Origin: Muribaculaceae bacterium
GTDB lineage: Bacteria; Bacteroidota; Bacteroidia; Bacteroidales; Muribaculaceae
DNA: 8,784 nucleotides
NCBI GenBank assembly: GCA_017962285.1
Contig: JAGCVR010000054.1
Location: forward strand, 1 to 8,784
Direction of reading: 5' to 3'
Shown: piece after piece, positions 6,773-8,784 of the stretch
Layout: every line of letters starts with the position of its first letter
Numbering within the stretch: position 1 is the stretch's first letter
The notes under the pieces: generated by a model
The model's input: the letters and a program-made list of their open reading frames with translations, nothing else
The model's database searches: none
Told to the model about the DNA's origin: nothing
Translations under genes and position numbers: made by a program

Positions 6773-6805
6773 TTTGCCATATTTAATTTTTTTTTTATAC
6801 TTTTG
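6773..6805 (+). promoter_or_regulatory. Bacteroidota-type promoter for the outer-membrane receptor, with a T10 run in the spacer
   Basis: TTTG (6773-6776), 21 bp, then TACTTTTG (6798-6805): full match to the Bacteroidota consensus. Ten consecutive T (6787-6796) lie inside the spacer, ending 1 bp before the -7 box, so gain or loss of T changes -33/-7 spacing. Predicted start is near 6811, giving a leader of about 75 nt to the ATG at 6886, without a Shine-Dalgarno sequence but A-rich just upstream of the start. Confidence 0.75.
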
Positions 6806-6885
6806 CTTAATTTAATATGAGTTTCGTGCCAGAACCAACCGGCGGAACTAACGTGAAAACTAACCAAATAAACAGATAAACTTCT

Positions 6886-8784
6886 ATGTTAAAACAATTT
6901 AGAGTATTTGCAATGATGGCGGCTCTGATGCTGGCCATCGGCATGAATGCGCAGGTAACTACATCTGCTCTTTCAGGTATTGTCAGCGACGAAAACAACG
7001 AATCGCTGATAGGTGCCACAGTGACCGCAACGCACACCCCTTCGGGAACGAAGTATCATGCGGTGAGCAACGTGGACGGACGTTTCACCATTCAGGGTAT
7101 GCGCCCGGGTGGACCCTACACTGTGGAAGTTTCTTACATCGGCTATCAGCCGCAGCAGTTCACCGGCATTCAGCTTGCCCTGGGTAATCCCACCGAGCTT
7201 GAGTTCCGCATGACAGCGGGTTCGCAGACCCTCGATGAACTTGTGGTGATGGGCACGGGAGCCGTGCAGCGCCCGGGCGCTTCGCACAACTTTACCGTTG
7301 CCGACATCGAGAACACAGCCACAATCAACCGTAACGTGTTCGATGTGGTGAAAAACATGCCGCTCGCGAACAACGCCAAGGGTGGCGGTACTTCGTTCGG
7401 CGGCGCAAGCATTCGTTACAACAGTTTCCAAATCGACGGTACTGTGTCGAACGACGTGTTCGGACTCTCGAGCGACGGTGTTAACGGTGGTATGGCAAGC
7501 GCCAACCCAATCTCCATGGACGCCATCCAGGAAATCCAGGTGGTGGTGGCTCCGTTCGACGTTCGTCAGAGCGGATTCACCGGCGGTGGTGTGAATGCCG
7601 TGACCAAACAGGGTACCAACGAATACCATGCAACGTATTTCACCTACTACAACAACGAGAACTTCTACGGTCGCTACAACGCTGCTCAGGACTATGCCAA
7701 GATGAAGCTCACCAAGCAGCACGAAACGCGTATCGGTGGCAACATCAGCGGTCCAATCGTAAAGGACAAGCTGTTCTTCTTCGTGAATGTGGAAAACCAC
7801 AACTCGGGATATCCTCCAACATACTATCCCGGCGTGCCCAACTATATGAGTGATGCCACCGCACAGGCGATTGCCGACAAGTATAAAGCTGTTACCGGTA
7901 TCCAGGAAACCTGGGGACCACGCGACGTGAAACGCAATTCGCTCGAGTTCCTCGCACGTCTCGACTGGAACATCAACGACCGTCACCACCTGGCGCTCCG
8001 CTATCAGCACGGCGACAGCTACCGTGACTACTCGGGCGCAGGCTACACAAGCTACTACTTCAACAATTCGCTCTATAAGTTCCGCAACGTGACCAACTCG
8101 TTTGTGGCTGAGCTCAACAGCAACTTCAACTCAACGTTCTACAATGAGTTCCGTGCCAGCTACAACCGCGTTCGCGACAACCGCGACGTGCCTTATCAGG
8201 GACCTACGTTCTGGATCAAGGGTATCCCCAATGAGGTGGACCCGACCAGTGCCGACTATCGCACCAACATCAGCGTGAACATCGGTACTCACTACGTTTC
8301 TGGCGTGAACCAGCTCGACCAGGACATCTTCCTGCTCGAAGACAACCTCTCAATCTACAAGGGCAACCACACGTTCACTGTCGGTACTCACAACGAACTC
8401 TTCCTGATGAAGAACTACTTCGTTCAGTACTCCAACGGTGAGTGGGTTTACAATACCTACGACGATTTCCTCGCCGACAATCCCAACACGTTCTATTTCC
8501 GCTGCATCAATCCCGAGATGACCGGTGGCGAGCTCCGCTGGGCTCCGCTCATCAAGGCCGCACAGTTTGGCGTTTATGCTCAGGACAAGTGGGACGTGAA
8601 CCGCAACCTGCAGCTCACCTACGGTCTGCGTATAGACGTTCCCGTGATGCTCAATTCGCCCACGGAGAACCCCGAAATGAATGCTTACTATGAGGAGAAG
8701 ATGATAGAGGCACGCATCGGTACCATGCCTAGCACCAAGGTGATGCTCTCGCCGCGCTTCGGCTTCCGCTGGTTCCTCGACGAG
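6886..8784 (+). CDS. TonB-dependent outer-membrane receptor, Oar-like (runs off the right edge)
   Basis: Outer-membrane beta-barrel receptor that imports or binds a substrate using TonB energy; 633 residues are visible and the family is usually about 1000-1100, so the C-terminal barrel is missing. Order: signal peptide (residues 1-22, basic LKQFR then hydrophobic MMAALMLAIGM, cleavage near NA-Q); carboxypeptidase-regulatory-like beta-sandwich (about 27-110, SGIVSDENNESLIGATVT and VDGRFTIQGM); a TonB-box-like DELVVMG (117-123); plug domain about 130-240 with FQIDGTVSND (181-190), SMDAIQEIQVV (210-220) and GFTGGGVNAVTKQGTNE (230-246); then aromatic-rich barrel strands from about 247. It lacks the SusC-type features I would expect, so a SusC/SusD pair is unlikely, though the downstream gene is not visible. 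The substrate is unknown. Start chosen at ATG 6886 because it begins a proper signal peptide. It has its own promoter and is not in the preceding operon. Confidence 0.9.
   Translation, partial: MLKQFRVFAMMAALMLAIGMNAQVTTSALSGIVSDENNESLIGATVTATHTPSGTKYHAVSNVDGRFTIQGMRPGGPYTVEVSYIGYQPQQFTGIQLALGNPTELEFRMTAGSQTLDELVVMGTGAVQRPGASHNFTVADIENTATINRNVFDVVKNMPLANNAKGGGTSFGGASIRYNSFQIDGTVSNDVFGLSSDGVNGGMASANPISMDAIQEIQVVVAPFDVRQSGFTGGGVNAVTKQGTNEYHATYFTYYNNENFYGRYNAAQDYAKMKLTKQHETRIGGNISGPIVKDKLFFFVNVENHNSGYPPTYYPGVPNYMSDATAQAIADKYKAVTGIQETWGPRDVKRNSLEFLARLDWNINDRHHLALRYQHGDSYRDYSGAGYTSYYFNNSLYKFRNVTNSFVAELNSNFNSTFYNEFRASYNRVRDNRDVPYQGPTFWIKGIPNEVDPTSADYRTNISVNIGTHYVSGVNQLDQDIFLLEDNLSIYKGNHTFTVGTHNELFLMKNYFVQYSNGEWVYNTYDDFLADNPNTFYFRCINPEMTGGELRWAPLIKAAQFGVYAQDKWDVNRNLQLTYGLRIDVPVMLNSPTENPEMNAYYEEKMIEARIGTMPSTKVMLSPRFGFRWFLDE

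Noticed and set aside
6973..8010. A 345-residue minus-strand open frame inside the TonB-dependent receptor
   Set aside because: Antisense to a frame with signal peptide, plug and barrel; no motif of its own.
1..8784. CRISPR array, tRNA, rRNA or insertion sequence
   Set aside because: Read on both strands by eye; no repeat-spacer pattern, no tRNA-like cloverleaf, and no transposase motif or terminal inverted repeats seen.

Overview
The window looks like a chromosomal segment from a Bacteroidales bacterium (Bacteroidota; Prevotella/Bacteroides/Muribaculaceae-like). Four upstream regions carry the Bacteroidota-type promoter (TTTG or a one-mismatch variant, 19-21 bp, then TAnnTTTG). I noticed no convincing Shine-Dalgarno sequences, starts follow A-rich leaders, and a large TonB-dependent receptor with an N-terminal carboxypeptidase-regulatory-like domain is present. 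Genus cannot be fixed from the sequence alone.

Left part (minus strand, 1-2446): the N-terminal 303 residues of L-aspartate oxidase (nadB, NAD synthesis) run off the left edge. Upstream of it is an intact 489-residue protein that resembles the core of a phage portal protein, with no other phage genes in view. Each of the two has its own recognisable promoter, and the portal-like gene lies head-to-tail with nadB.

Centre (2447-2648): a divergent control region holds back-to-back promoters for the portal-like gene (minus) and the CoA-transferase operon (plus). A perfect 9-bp inverted repeat sits between the two -33 elements and outside both predicted transcripts, so it looks like a shared operator.

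Middle (plus strand, 2649-6676): a tightly packed four-gene operon with junctions of 4-bp overlap, 1-bp gap and 4-bp overlap. It encodes a succinate/acetate-type CoA-transferase, a small GYF_2-plus-membrane protein, a tRNA-dihydrouridine synthase and a family 2 glycosyltransferase. The functions are not obviously one pathway, so coupling is probably about co-expression.

Right part (6677-8784): a 209-bp intergenic stretch has a degenerate octamer tandem repeat, then a consensus promoter whose spacer contains a run of ten T. It drives an Oar-like TonB-dependent outer-membrane receptor, of which 633 residues are present before the window ends. The items most worth a second look are the solitary portal-like protein, the inverted repeat in the divergent promoter region, and the T10-containing promoter of the outer-membrane receptor.
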